Part shown: in pieces, positions 35,483 to 45,070 of the stretch
Position numbering within the stretch: the first letter of the stretch is position 1
Layout of the letters: each line of letters starts with the position of its first letter
Assembly: GCA_025358925.1 (NCBI GenBank)
Contig: JANYHT010000029.1
Location: forward strand, 1 to 64,000
DNA from: Gemmatimonadaceae bacterium
GTDB lineage: Bacteria; Gemmatimonadota; Gemmatimonadetes; Gemmatimonadales; Gemmatimonadaceae
Length of the DNA stretch: 64,000 nt
Direction of reading: 5' to 3'
Notes under the pieces: generated by a model
Database searches by the model: none
What the model was told of the DNA's origin: nothing
The model's input: only the letters and a program-made list of their open reading frames with translations
Position numbers and translations under genes: made by a program

Positions 35483-37702
35483 ATGAAACTATCATCGCGT
35501 TCGCGCATTGCGACCATGCTGCCGTTGGTCGCCGCGCTTTCGTCCATCGTCACCGTTGCCGTCGGCGCACAGACACCGCGTGTGTACACCGCGGTTGACT
35601 ACGATCGCGCAGCCGCGCAGCTGGCACCCAGCCTTTCGGGATTGGTCGTTGGCGGCGCAGTGACCGCCAATTGGCTGCCGGAAGATCGGTTTTGGTATCG
35701 TACAACAGACGTTGGCGCCGCACAGGTGGTGCTGGTCGATCCATCGAGAAAAACACGCGTGGTGTGTCATGTGACACGAAGCAACTGTGCTGGCGTTCCG
35801 GTCAATGTGGATTCAGCCGGTGGCCGTGGAGGTCGCGGGGGCGCTGGTGGACGTGGTGGTGGGGCAGGCAATGCGGTGCTGTCTCCTGATGGCAGACGTG
35901 CGGCGTTCATTCGCGATTGGAATTTGTGGGTGCGTGATGTGTCGAACGGACAAGAGACGCCACTCACGACCGACGGCGTGAAGGATTTTGGATACGCCAC
36001 CGATAACGCAGGCTGGGTCACGAGTGATCGAGCGATTTTGCTGTGGTCACCTGACTCGAAAAAGATCGCGACGCAGCAGCAGGACGAACGTAAAGTCGGC
36101 GACATGTTTCTCGTTGAAATGAAAGCGGGTCATCCAAATCTCAAGTCATGGAAGTATCCGCTGCCGGGTGATAGCGCGGTACAGATGCTCACGCGGGTCA
36201 TCATCGACGTTGACGCCGCAAGAGTGACGCGCTTGCAATTGCCGCCCGAATTTCATCGCGGGACAATCGGTGACAACATCACGATGGCGGACTACAACTG
36301 GAGCCCTGATGGCACACAGTTGGCGCTCGCGTCGACGTCGCGCGATCACAAGCAAGCGATCATTCGCGTGGCGGATGCGGCGACAGGTGCGGTACGCACG
36401 GTGTTTGACGAAACGGTTCCCACGCATTTTGAATCACGCACGGGCTGGCGTGTGCTGTGGACGACGAAAGAGATCGTGTGGTATTCGCAACGGGACGATT
36501 GGGGTCAGTTGTATCTCTATGACCTCACGACGGGAAAACTCAAAAGCAAGATTACGAGCGGCGAAGGACCGGTCACGCAGATCGTGCGCATTGATGAAAC
36601 GTCGCGCACGGTCTGGTATGCGGCATTCGGACGCGAGAAGGGGCAAGATCCGTATTTCGCGCACTATTACAAGACTGGACTTGATGGCAAAGTGCCGATG
36701 TCGCTGACGCCTGATGTTGGTGATCACACAATGCAATTGTCGCCGAGTGGGAAGTATTTTGTGGATACGTATTCGTCGCCGGATGTGCCGCCGGTTGTCG
36801 TGTTGCGTGATGCTACGGGCAAGCTGCTGATGCCGCTTGAGAAGGCGGACATTTCGAAGCTTGTGGCCACCGGCTGGCAGCCACCGATTCCGATCAAAGT
36901 GAAAGCGGCGGATGGCACCACGGATTTGTACGGCATGATGTTCCGTCCAACCACATTTGATCCGAGTAAAAAATATCCGGTCATTAACAACGCCTATCCT
37001 GGTCCACAGAGTGGCAGTGTTGGATCACGCGCGTTTACGGCGGCCCGCGGCGACAAGCAAGCATTGGCAGAGTTGGGATTTATTGTTGTATCACTGGATG
37101 GACGTGGCACACCGGGCCGGTCGAAATCTTTTCATGATGCGTATTACGGACGGATGGGTCGCGATAACACGATTCCTGATCAGATCGCCGGCATGAAAGA
37201 TTTAGCGAAGCAGTATCCGATGATTGATATTGAGAAAGCAGCAATCTGGGGACATTCCGGCGGTGGATTCATTACGGCGGACGCGCTGTTCCGCTTTCCT
37301 GATTTCTTCAAGGTGGGCATCGCGGAATCAGGCAATCACGACCAGCGCGTATATGAAGATGACTGGGGCGAGCGGTACCAGGGGTTGATGGAAAAAACGC
37401 CTGATGGAAAGGACAGCTACGACATCGAAGCCAATCAAACGTTCGCAAAGAATTTGAAGGGACATCTGTTATTGGCGCACGGCACAATGGACAACAATGT
37501 GCCACCTTACAACACGTTGCTCGTCGTTGATGCGTTGATCAAAGCCAATAAAGATTTCGATTTGATCATGCTGCCCAATCAACCGCATGGGTATGGCAAC
37601 ATGTCGAATTACATGATGCGTCGGCGGTGGGATTATTTCGTGAAGTATTTGGCGGGCGCGGAAGCACCCAAGGAGTATGAGATCAAAACTCCAAGGTTTT
37701 GA
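35483..37702 (+). CDS. Secreted S9 dipeptidyl peptidase IV-like peptidase
   Basis: A 739-residue exported peptidase with an N-terminal signal (RIATMLPLVAALSSIVTVAVG, cleavage at GAQ). A DPP-IV-type beta-propeller contains a Gly/Arg insert, GGRGGRGGAGGRGGGAG, near residues 113-130. The catalytic domain has Ser592 in WGHSGGGFITADA, Asp in HGTMDNNVPP and His in NQPHGYGN. YPGPQSG and GRGTPGRSKSF are DPP-IV hallmarks. The ATG at 35483 is preceded by GAGGA. It should remove N-terminal dipeptides in the periplasm or outside. Its end overlaps a convergent gene by 20 bp. Confidence 0.9.
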   Translation: MKLSSRSRIATMLPLVAALSSIVTVAVGAQTPRVYTAVDYDRAAAQLAPSLSGLVVGGAVTANWLPEDRFWYRTTDVGAAQVVLVDPSRKTRVVCHVTRSNCAGVPVNVDSAGGRGGRGGAGGRGGGAGNAVLSPDGRRAAFIRDWNLWVRDVSNGQETPLTTDGVKDFGYATDNAGWVTSDRAILLWSPDSKKIATQQQDERKVGDMFLVEMKAGHPNLKSWKYPLPGDSAVQMLTRVIIDVDAARVTRLQLPPEFHRGTIGDNITMADYNWSPDGTQLALASTSRDHKQAIIRVADAATGAVRTVFDETVPTHFESRTGWRVLWTTKEIVWYSQRDDWGQLYLYDLTTGKLKSKITSGEGPVTQIVRIDETSRTVWYAAFGREKGQDPYFAHYYKTGLDGKVPMSLTPDVGDHTMQLSPSGKYFVDTYSSPDVPPVVVLRDATGKLLMPLEKADISKLVATGWQPPIPIKVKAADGTTDLYGMMFRPTTFDPSKKYPVINNAYPGPQSGSVGSRAFTAARGDKQALAELGFIVVSLDGRGTPGRSKSFHDAYYGRMGRDNTIPDQIAGMKDLAKQYPMIDIEKAAIWGHSGGGFITADALFRFPDFFKVGIAESGNHDQRVYEDDWGERYQGLMEKTPDGKDSYDIEANQTFAKNLKGHLLLAHGTMDNNVPPYNTLLVVDALIKANKDFDLIMLPNQPHGYGNMSNYMMRRRWDYFVKYLAGAEAPKEYEIKTPRF

Positions 37703-38513
37703 GGTACGCACAGTTACGACGTGCGCTCGCTAGTTCGTCAACCGGCCCTTCTTGCTCCACGTAACACGGTTTGTTGTGGATGTCGGGCACGGAGTTCAAT
37801 AGCGAGGCGAGTGGTAGCACGCCCGCGCCAAGTTCGGTGTCGCCGGAGTGATCTGCGACCACGTCCTTCACGTGAAAGCTCCAATAGCGATCGCGATACC
37901 GCGTGAGATATTGCGCGGGGTCGCCACCACCCATCACCATGTTGCCGACGTCGAGCTGTAGTCGCACCACTGACGGATCGAGGCGCTCAACGAACACATC
38001 GTATGGCACTTGTCCTTTAATCGGTTTCATGTGATTGGGCTCGTTGTGAAACGCGAGCCAAATTCCTGCTTGGCGGGCCGCTGCACCCGCCGTGTTGAAT
38101 CGATCGGCCCACAAGCGCCATGCATCGAGTGAGGTTGCGGTGTCGGCCGTAAGGCTGGGTACAATGAGATACGTGTGTCCGAGCTGGTTCGCGGTATCGA
38201 GACTGCGGGCCCAATCTGTGAGCATGGTCTCGGGCGCCATGTGCGCTGACGGTGCTTTCAATCCTTCATGATCGAGTGCCGCTCGCACTTGTTGCGTCGT
38301 GCGACCAAAGTTTTTGAACGACCACAGCAGTTCAACATCTGTGTAGCCGGCTGCGCGAACGGCAGCAAGCGTGCGCTCGGGATCGGCACGCATCGCGTTG
38401 CGCACGGAGTACAGTTCGAGGCCGATGCGAGAGAGGCGGGTGCGGTCCTGTGCGAACGACGTCAACGCCGCAACGGCAGCGAGGTGAGTGAGAAATTCTC
38501 GGCGCGTCGACAT
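37683..38513 (-). CDS. Tat-exported sugar phosphate isomerase/epimerase-like TIM-barrel protein
   Basis: A 276-residue protein of the xylose isomerase-like/AP endonuclease 2 superfamily. The N-terminus TRREFLTHLAAVAALTSFA is a twin-arginine-like signal. The barrel contains IGLELYSVRNAMRADPERTL, VELLWSF, FHNEPNHMKP (metal His/Glu), LQLDVGNMVMGGGDP (metal Asp) and SFHVKDVV (metal His). Such exported members are common in bacteria degrading complex carbohydrate. The substrate is unknown. It overlaps the convergent S9 gene end by 20 bp. Confidence 0.83.
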   Translation of the reverse strand: MSTRREFLTHLAAVAALTSFAQDRTRLSRIGLELYSVRNAMRADPERTLAAVRAAGYTDVELLWSFKNFGRTTQQVRAALDHEGLKAPSAHMAPETMLTDWARSLDTANQLGHTYLIVPSLTADTATSLDAWRLWADRFNTAGAAARQAGIWLAFHNEPNHMKPIKGQVPYDVFVERLDPSVVRLQLDVGNMVMGGGDPAQYLTRYRDRYWSFHVKDVVADHSGDTELGAGVLPLASLLNSVPDIHNKPCYVEQEGPVDELASARRNCAYLKTLEF

Positions 38514-38736
38514 GATGGCAGGATTCGAGGATGCGAAGTGGATGGCGAAGATGCTTCGCCAAGTTGGTCGCCGCTACTGCGGCGCCAGTAAATCATTGGG
38601 ATACCATGTTCGAGAATGTCGAGTGTTGCGTCATTTAGTACCTATGATGAACTAGACAGATACATTCATAAGTGCCTACAATATATGCACTTATACAAGC
38701 CGTCTATATAGCCGTCGGCAACGTCATATATGCCTG

Positions 38737-39246
38737 CATCCAGTTGATCCGTGGCTCTCAAGTCACCCGTTTATCACGTTCGAGTTCAACCTGTCGAAGA
38801 TTAAATCAAGTACTTGGGCCTTCCTCGGCGAGTACTACAACGCGCTTCATCGCGCTCGTGAAGATCCGACACGCTTCATCGAGTACGCGGTGAAAGGTAT
38901 TGTTGAAGGGCTTCGAGAACAGTTAGGAGCGGTATTGAAATATCAATTCAATAGTGCATGGGAGAGTCATGCGCACGAACGATTCCACGATCTTCCGCAT
39001 CACGAGTCCAACAAGCGTCGGCGTGATGTCGCGATCGCTCTCGCAGAGCAATTGGGACCAACGCCGATCAAGAGCATTCCGCGAATATCGGTACTCCTCG
39101 CCAAAGCGTACGGATCCGGAGTCCGCAAAGTGCAGCGGGACGTAGTGGCGCTCAACGCGATGGAGCTTATAACGCATGACGGCGAGTTCGTGTCCGCAAA
39201 CACGAATCTCATTCGAGCATCCTTGGCTATTCGTCGCCGCGTATAG
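38737..39246 (+). pseudogene. Fic-family protein remnant lacking the catalytic core
   Basis: The frame begins without a proper start. It reads HPVDPWLSSHPFITFEFNLS then STWAFLGE, as in the N-terminal part of large Fic proteins. It then jumps directly to EYYNALHRAREDPTRFIEYA and GIVEGLREQL, which belong to the region after the Fic domain, and ends with a winged-helix-like C-terminus (YGSGVRKVQRDVVALNAMEL). The HPFxxGNGR AMPylation loop and roughly 200 residues are missing. An ATG-less 5' end and an in-frame stop at 38653 support decay. The AT-richer 38600-38740 upstream has no gene. Confidence 0.6.
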
Positions 39247-39277
39247 TCACTGCGCGATGGAGGAAACACCCGTCCCC

Positions 39278-40240
39278 TTACCGCCCGAACGCCAACTCGC
39301 CCTCGGACGCCAGCACCCCAAACGCACTCCAGCCCACACTCTCATTCAACGTCCGCCAAATGGCCGCCGCCTCGCCGTGCCGTCCGTTTAACAAATGCCA
39401 CATCGACACGCCGTATGCGGTCGTCGCGTCAGCCACGCGGTTCCCGTTCGCGTAGCGCAGCCCAGTCACCGGTGCTAACGCGGCAAACAATCGGAGCAAT
39501 CGTAAATACGCGCCGTTCTCAATCACGATCGGATTATCCGTTGCAATTTGAAGCACGACTTCCGCCTCCGCCTCTCGTCCCATACGTCGCAATGTCAGAT
39601 ACCGCCAATACGCGGTTGCAACGTTTAAATCGGGATTAATTGACACCTTCGCGCATTCATCATACGCCGCCAGCGCGTCCTTCCATTCGCCTTGCACGTA
39701 ATGCGCGAGCCCCAAATGATACCACACATTGAATTGCAGCGTGCTCACCGGCGTGCCGTCCGCATTCGCGACACCATCAGGCTCCATCACATCCGTATGC
39801 CCTCGTAACATCACACCCGCGCGCGATAGATCCGCAATCGCCAGCCCTAGTCGTCGAATGGTGAGATAGCGATGCCCACGATGCCGCAAAAATCTTGCAT
39901 CCTGCGGATATCGCGTCACACCAGCACTGAACGTATCAATCGCCTCACGATATTTGCCGAGATATGCGAGCCGTCGACCTACCCAAATAAGTGCGTCAGC
40001 GCTGGCTGGATGCATGCGCAGCGAATCGGTGGCTCGCGAAAGATCTCGCCGCAAACGCACGTCGGTCGTGTCATCAAAACGCGGTCGCTCCAGCGTGCGG
40101 CCGAGCAGCGAGCCGGCTTCGGTTGTGAGATCGGGGCCGGCGGCGGGCAGTGGTCGCACATGAATGCAGGCAGTGGCCAACGTCAAAACCACAACGGCAC
40201 TGCGCAATAAACGGTACGAAGCAGCATGCATGCGAGTCAC
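39278..40240 (-). CDS. TPR-containing lipoprotein
   Basis: A 320-residue protein with a lipoprotein-type signal (LLRSAVVVLTLATAC). It then carries several tetratricopeptide-like repeats (ADALIWVGRRLAYLGKYREA, QDARFLRHRGHRYLTIRRLG, WYHLGLAHYVQGEWKDALAA). It probably acts as a scaffold at the outer membrane or periplasm. Partner unknown. Its closest neighbour is a divergent membrane-protein gene 128 bp away, which shares the intergenic promoter region. Confidence 0.7.
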   Translation of the reverse strand: MTRMHAASYRLLRSAVVVLTLATACIHVRPLPAAGPDLTTEAGSLLGRTLERPRFDDTTDVRLRRDLSRATDSLRMHPASADALIWVGRRLAYLGKYREAIDTFSAGVTRYPQDARFLRHRGHRYLTIRRLGLAIADLSRAGVMLRGHTDVMEPDGVANADGTPVSTLQFNVWYHLGLAHYVQGEWKDALAAYDECAKVSINPDLNVATAYWRYLTLRRMGREAEAEVVLQIATDNPIVIENGAYLRLLRLFAALAPVTGLRYANGNRVADATTAYGVSMWHLLNGRHGEAAAIWRTLNESVGWSAFGVLASEGELAFGR

Positions 40241-40368
40241 GGCCCGGGACGGAAAGTAGGTGTCGAGTCCAAGTCATGAATACATTGAACCACGTCTCAA
40301 CGGTATCGGCAATCGGTATTAAACCCTGCGGTCCTACAAGACCTCGGATGCACCCCTCGTCGTCTCAC

Positions 40369-41187
40369 ATGAAGAAGTCGCTTAAGCTCATTCTCGACAT
40401 CCTCCTCGGCGCCGTCGCGCCAGTTGTGATTCTCAAATACGGGACCGCGCCACTCGGCACATTGCCCGCGTATTTGCTTGCGGCACTCGTACCCGTGGCA
40501 TGGGTGTTGCTCGACCTGTTGGTCATCACGCGCCATTTCAATTTCATCTCCAGCTACACGGGCCTCTCCGCGATCATGCGCGGTGCGCTCGCGTTCTGGT
40601 ACGTAAGCGGCGCACTGTTCGCGCTGAAAGACAGTGCGAGCTACGCAGTCGCCGTGTTGGTGTTTGGCGGCTCTGCGTTTCTTGCGCGACCGGTCACACG
40701 CGGCATTGCGTTCCAAGGCTTAGGTCCTGATACGCCCGAGCGTGAGCGCGCACTTGATCGCATCCTCGACGAACCGTCGGTCCGCGTGACGCTGCGCGAT
40801 GCCGCGCTGATTATCGGAGCGACAAATCTTCTGGCCGGCGTCGCGAACTATATCATCAACTATAGAATTGTCGTCGCGCCGTTTAACACGCCGGCCTTCA
40901 ATGATCAGGTGGCCAACGTGAACGCCATTACACGCGTTGTGCTTGCACTGCCGGACATGCTTGCGGTGTTCTGGGCGTTCTCGCTCATGTACAAAGCGAT
41001 GTACGCGTTACTTCCGGCGGACGACGGCACAGACGCCACGGCCGGCGATTTCTGGGAGCTGTTGGCGGTCAGAGAGAAAACCATCGCCTCGGTCAACCCG
41101 ACGGCGGGCATGGAATTGACGGACGTGTCGGAGGCGTCCGTGCACGCGCGAGCGAATCGACAGGCGCGGGAAGAATTTGGTATGTAG
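40369..41187 (+). CDS. VC0807-like polytopic membrane protein
   Basis: A 272-residue protein with about five or six membrane segments (LILDILLGAVAPVVILKYG, LLAALVPVAWVLLDLL, AVAVLVFGGSAFLA and others). It ends with a charged cytosolic tail (about 60 residues, ELLAVREKTIASVNPTAG). The layout resembles VC0807/intracellular septation A-like proteins. The start is uncertain: ATG 40369 begins with MKKSLKLI, and ATG 40348 adds seven residues. Function unknown. Confidence 0.65.
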   Translation: MKKSLKLILDILLGAVAPVVILKYGTAPLGTLPAYLLAALVPVAWVLLDLLVITRHFNFISSYTGLSAIMRGALAFWYVSGALFALKDSASYAVAVLVFGGSAFLARPVTRGIAFQGLGPDTPERERALDRILDEPSVRVTLRDAALIIGATNLLAGVANYIINYRIVVAPFNTPAFNDQVANVNAITRVVLALPDMLAVFWAFSLMYKAMYALLPADDGTDATAGDFWELLAVREKTIASVNPTAGMELTDVSEASVHARANRQAREEFGM

Positions 41188-41316
41188 GGAGTAGGGATTG
41201 ATTCGCGGTACTGGCGTAGCTGATGGGGCGATCGCATTCTCATAGGTGGATGGAGACGATTTGGCGCGTCAGCGAGCAATCGTTTTCCTAATCCCGAGTC
41301 CCTATTCCCTAGTCCG
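41188..41316. repeat. Short GGGATTA-type inverted repeats flanking an intergenic gap
   Basis: GGAGTAGGGATTG follows the membrane-protein stop. AATCCCGAGTCCCTATTCCC and TAGTCC precede the methyltransferase ATG. The second block is a set of inverted copies of the AGGGATT/AGGGACT unit. The two arms could pair over about 90 bases. This looks like a small intergenic repeat, with no gene in the gap. Confidence 0.5.
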
Positions 41317-42411
41317 ATGGCTACCCTCGTCCGCCCCGAAGCAACCACTGTTGCCCTTGCGCCCCGCAGTTTTCCGGTGCCGACTGATCGCGCGTGGGGA
41401 CGTCCGCGCGGCGCGCGACACGCTATCGGTCACGTCGAACGAACGCCGCAATTCACGATCGACGTGCGCGACCAAGCGCCGGATATGTTTGTCGATCTCG
41501 CGGCGACGGATTGGTCGAAGCTCACCTGGAAGGGCGTCGGAAAGCCGTATAAAACCGAGAAGTGGTCGCGCGCACGTCGTGACTACGAATCGTTGCACAA
41601 CGCGCCGCTCCCGGTCATCGAAGGATGGCGACTCTTTAATACGGCGTTCCATCAATTCTTCCTGACTGACGTGCCCGACGCGCAAGTGCAGGCGCGCGCC
41701 CAACTCACGCATGCGTTATCGCACTTCGATGCGCACGAGGCGCAGGAGGCGATGGAAGACATCGTGCGACTCGCGGTGTGGAATAAGATCATGCGCGTTG
41801 AAGACGCCGTGTGGGACCCACGTGGCAAACGCGCGCTCTTCGCGGGCCTCGATGTCAAGAGCCCACGCATTCTGTTCCTCGGCGCGGCCGACGGATACGA
41901 AGCCATGCAACTCGCGGCAATGTATCCGGGCGGTGAAATTGTCCTCGTCGACTATGACGCGTTTTGCGAGACAGATCGCTTCGGAAAATTTCCGCTCAAT
42001 TACCCGTTCTTGGGCGTTGACGCATCTACTGGGCACAAGCGTGTGTGGTATCGCGACGAGATGCCGATCTCATTTGAAGTCGCCGACATTCGCGATCTAA
42101 AATACGGCAAAGAGTTTGACGTTGTCGTATCGATCGGCTTGCTCGAACACTTTCCCGATGCACACAAAGCCGAGTGTGTCGAGATGCATCGTAAATTCTT
42201 GAAGCCTGGTGGATACGTGGTCATGACCACACCACGCAATCAATTCAAGACGCGCATTTACTACAACATCATGGCCGACTTCATGAATCATGGCTATCGT
42301 GAGCTGATGGACGCCATGCAGATGAGCCTTTATTGCTACGAAAACGGTCTCGATATTTTGCGCGCAGGCGTGATCAAGGCCCACAACGGACTGATAATGA
42401 AAGCGCGTTAA
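41317..42411 (+). CDS. SAM-dependent methyltransferase with long N-terminal domain
   Basis: A 364-residue protein. The C-terminal class I methyltransferase fold has the SAM motif ILFLGAADGYEAMQLAAMYP (about 188-207), acidic LVDYDAF, and EFDVVVSIGLLEHFPDAHKA (motif IV/post-II). KFLKPGGYVVMTTPRNQ follows. The first roughly 180 residues are helical and match nothing I recognise; they may bind the substrate. The start ATG lies in the short repeat. Acceptor unknown. Confidence 0.8.
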   Translation: MATLVRPEATTVALAPRSFPVPTDRAWGRPRGARHAIGHVERTPQFTIDVRDQAPDMFVDLAATDWSKLTWKGVGKPYKTEKWSRARRDYESLHNAPLPVIEGWRLFNTAFHQFFLTDVPDAQVQARAQLTHALSHFDAHEAQEAMEDIVRLAVWNKIMRVEDAVWDPRGKRALFAGLDVKSPRILFLGAADGYEAMQLAAMYPGGEIVLVDYDAFCETDRFGKFPLNYPFLGVDASTGHKRVWYRDEMPISFEVADIRDLKYGKEFDVVVSIGLLEHFPDAHKAECVEMHRKFLKPGGYVVMTTPRNQFKTRIYYNIMADFMNHGYRELMDAMQMSLYCYENGLDILRAGVIKAHNGLIMKAR

Positions 42412-43484
42412 CCTTGGCCGAGTAGCACACCTTCGCGTTGCAAGATGTCGCTTTTTCGCTCCACGCCCCACCGATAGCCTGACAGCGCCCCCGATGCGCG
42501 AATGATGCGGTGGCACGGAATCGCCAGCGCGATTTCATTTGCCGCACACGCGCTCGCCACGGCGCGCACCGCCGTTGGCTGTCCGATGGCGGCCGCCAGT
42601 TGTGTGTACGTCATCGTGCGTCCTGCGGGAATGGCTGTGAGTGCTAACCAGACGCGCTCCTGAAACGCAGTGCCTCGAATGTCGAGCGGCAGGTCCAAGC
42701 CAGTGCGCGGCGCTTCGACAAATGCCACCACCGTCGACACGACCCGCGCGAAATTCTCGTCATCACCGACTAATTCGGCACTCGGGAAGCGACGTTCGAG
42801 TGCATGAACGAGATCGTCGGGATCATCACCAAACTGAATGCTGCACACACCCTTGTCGGTGGCAGCCACGAGCACAGAGCCGAGGGATGTTTCGCCCACC
42901 GCAAAGCGCACCGTTTCACCCAGGCCTCCACGCTGTGCTCGGCCTGCAGTCATGCCCATACGTTGCACGGCGCCCTCGTAAAAGCGACTCGACGATGAAT
43001 AGCCGGCATTCACAATTGCTTTGGATACCGTGTCGCCACCGGCCAGTCGCTCCTGCATGCGTCGCGCGCGAATGCCAGCCCCGTACGCGCGCGGAGTGAC
43101 CCCAATCGCCGTTTTGAAGATGCGGTGCAAATGAAAGGGAGAAAAACCGGTCCGTTGTGCGAGGCGATGCAGCGACGGAACGGGTGCATCCAACGCGACG
43201 GCCTCATCAATCCAACGACAGACCGACGTAATCACTTCGACATGCACGCTGACATCAATCGTCGTTGGACGGCAACGCTTGCACGCGCGAAAACCCGCTG
43301 TAATCGCATCATCAATCGCGCCGAAATATGATACGTTTTCGCGCTTCGGTACGCGTGCACCGCATGACGGTTTGCAAAACACACCGGTGGTGCGTACGCC
43401 GTACCAAAATACGCCGTCGAGTGACCCATCCCGCTCCACCACGCCAAGATATCGTGTGTCCTCATCGAGCGTTGTAATTGTCAT
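42408..43484 (-). CDS. ada: Ada: bifunctional methylated-DNA repair protein and regulator
   Basis: A 358-residue protein. The N-terminal Ada zinc domain has CKPSC and CKRC, including the methyl-phosphotriester acceptor Cys in FCKPSCGAR. An AraC-type helix-turn-helix follows (LAQRTGFSPFHLHRIFKTAI). The C-terminal O6-alkylguanine transferase carries GTAFQERVW and the active Cys in IPCHRIIRASG. It should repair alkylated DNA and activate its own gene. Of three consecutive ATG codons the third (43484) has the best spacing from AGGAG. The stop overlaps the convergent methyltransferase stop by 4 bp. Confidence 0.92.
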   Translation of the reverse strand: MTITTLDEDTRYLGVVERDGSLDGVFWYGVRTTGVFCKPSCGARVPKRENVSYFGAIDDAITAGFRACKRCRPTTIDVSVHVEVITSVCRWIDEAVALDAPVPSLHRLAQRTGFSPFHLHRIFKTAIGVTPRAYGAGIRARRMQERLAGGDTVSKAIVNAGYSSSSRFYEGAVQRMGMTAGRAQRGGLGETVRFAVGETSLGSVLVAATDKGVCSIQFGDDPDDLVHALERRFPSAELVGDDENFARVVSTVVAFVEAPRTGLDLPLDIRGTAFQERVWLALTAIPAGRTMTYTQLAAAIGQPTAVRAVASACAANEIALAIPCHRIIRASGALSGYRWGVERKSDILQREGVLLGQG

Positions 43485-43586
43485 CATCATCTCCTGAATG
43501 CGTGTGAGCGGGATGATGGAACGTTATGCAACACGGCGACGAACGCACTCCGTTCCTTGCGGTTGAATTCAACGACGCCGGACTTG

Positions 43587-43958
43587 CTACGATCCTCGGC
43601 GGTAGCCATGATCGATCGCATGTTCGCGCACCGATTCCATGATGCGCGCCATATCGGCCTCGTATCGGGAGCGCTCATCAGTAGTCCACAAATCGACATT
43701 GGCGGCTGCGCGAATGGATGCGAGCATCTCGTCGACCAGTTCGCGAAGTCGTGGATTGCTCCGGCGCTCGGAACCGCCGTACGGATCGTTGGAAGTAGTT
43801 GGCATGAGCACAATGTTCAACTGTTGCACAGCACTCACAAGAGCTCGTGGTACAGCAGCGGCGCCGATGACGTCTTGCGCCTCAACTGCCGACACCCGAC
43901 CCACCGACGCGACCATGCATACACGTGCTACCACCTGCTGAAGCAACGACCGTGCCAC
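43587..43958 (-). CDS. Small exported hypothetical protein
   Basis: A 123-residue product with a plausible signal peptide (SLLQQVVARVCMVASVGRVS, cleavage after VEA-Q). A helical mature part follows (LRELVDEMLASIRAAA, RSRYEADMARIMESVREHA). The start is GTG at 43958; a shorter form from ATG 43916 is possible. No family was recognised and no convincing ribosome binding site was found. It is supported only by signal peptide and amphipathic helices. Confidence 0.4.
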   Translation of the reverse strand: MARSLLQQVVARVCMVASVGRVSAVEAQDVIGAAAVPRALVSAVQQLNIVLMPTTSNDPYGGSERRSNPRLRELVDEMLASIRAAANVDLWTTDERSRYEADMARIMESVREHAIDHGYRRGS

Positions 43959-44057
43959 GATTACCGTTTACCGCACTGATCGCGTCTAAAGCCGGGCGAA
44001 TCTCGCGGATGGTCTGCTGAGCTTCTCGGATGCAATGTCATTAAATTGTGTCCCATC

Positions 44058-44549
44058 ATGACTGATTTCCTTCAATCTCAGCCTCCGCGATCGCGTCGCG
44101 ATTTTCTCCGCGTGTTGGGCATAGCGATAGGCACCAGCGGCCTGCGTGTTCGCACAGCGTCAGCGTTACCAGCAAGTCCGCTGCGCGCGATTACCGTCTA
44201 CAAAGACCCCGACTGCGGTTGCTGCGCTGAATGGGTCAAGCACATCCGGAAGGCGGGGTTCATCACCACGGTCAATGATATGCGCGACATGGAAAGCGTG
44301 AAACGCGCCATGGGCGTTCCGAAGACGCTGGAATCGTGTCATACGGCGCGCATTGGCAGTTATATCATCGAAGGCCATGTGCCGGCCGATGTGATCATCA
44401 AAATGTTAACCGAAAAGCCGGACGCGCTCGGACTCGCCGTGCCCGGCATGCCTATGGGCTCACCCGGCATGGAAGGCGCGCGTCTGGATCGCTACAACGT
44501 GATGCTCTTCGACAAAGCCGGCGCGAGTCGGATCTACGCTTCGCGCTAG
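44058..44549 (+). CDS. DUF411 protein with Tat signal
   Basis: A 163-residue exported protein. The N-terminus SRRDFLRVLGIAIGTSGLRV is a twin-arginine signal. The mature domain is DUF411, with ITVYKDPDCGCCAEWVKHIR (CxCC thiol motif), VPKTLESCHTARIGSYIIEG and HVPADVI. DUF411 proteins are often linked to metal, especially copper, handling. The ATG at 44058 is used rather than a TTG four codons upstream. Its stop overlaps the GTG start of the acetyltransferase. Confidence 0.87.
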   Translation: MTDFLQSQPPRSRRDFLRVLGIAIGTSGLRVRTASALPASPLRAITVYKDPDCGCCAEWVKHIRKAGFITTVNDMRDMESVKRAMGVPKTLESCHTARIGSYIIEGHVPADVIIKMLTEKPDALGLAVPGMPMGSPGMEGARLDRYNVMLFDKAGASRIYASR

Positions 44550-45070
44550 TGACCACCTCGGTATCCAGCGGCGGCGCGGTCGAGCACGCTGACGAAGCGC
44601 ATATCTCGGCCATCGCGGCGTTGAACAATTTGTTCGCGCCCGATGGTCTCACGCTGCATCGCTCGGAAACATTCGTGACGAGCCATTTGCAGGACTATCA
44701 AGTGCTCCGTGATGACAACGGCGTCGTACTCGGTTGCGTCGCGCTCGACGAATATTCGCCGTCGTTAGTCGAACTCGTCTCGCTTGCGGTTTTGCCGACG
44801 GCGCAGGGCCATGGTATCGGCCGACGGCTGATTGCTGCCGCCGAAAAGCTTGCGCGCGAGCGAGGCTATCCAGAGCTGTTTGCGATCTCGTTGGCCGATC
44901 AATTGTTTCTCAGCATGGGATTTTGCGCGTCGAGTATCATCGACTATCCAGAAAAAATCACGCGGTATCAGCAGATATCGCGATCAGAATTGTCCATCGG
45001 TCGCAAGTTCTGCTTTACGCGCGTGCTGCGTGGTGGCGCGAGTGACACTGGAATAGTGAGTGCGGCATAG
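44549..45070 (+). CDS. GNAT-family N-acetyltransferase
   Basis: A 173-residue cytosolic acetyltransferase. The acetyl-CoA signature is LAVLPTAQGHGIGRRLIAAA. It is flanked by VVLGCVALDEYSPSLVELVS and FAISLADQLFLSMGF, a pattern close to the ArgA-type N-acetylglutamate synthase group. The GTG start overlaps the DUF411 stop. An open frame extends upstream inside the DUF411 gene but lacks family features. The substrate could be glutamate or another small amine; this is not determined. Confidence 0.78.
   Translation: MTTSVSSGGAVEHADEAHISAIAALNNLFAPDGLTLHRSETFVTSHLQDYQVLRDDNGVVLGCVALDEYSPSLVELVSLAVLPTAQGHGIGRRLIAAAEKLARERGYPELFAISLADQLFLSMGFCASSIIDYPEKITRYQQISRSELSIGRKFCFTRVLRGGASDTGIVSAA

Noticed and set aside
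38600-39246. An active Fic toxin-antitoxin system
   Set aside because: The catalytic HPFxxGNGR region is absent and no antitoxin-like gene is adjacent.
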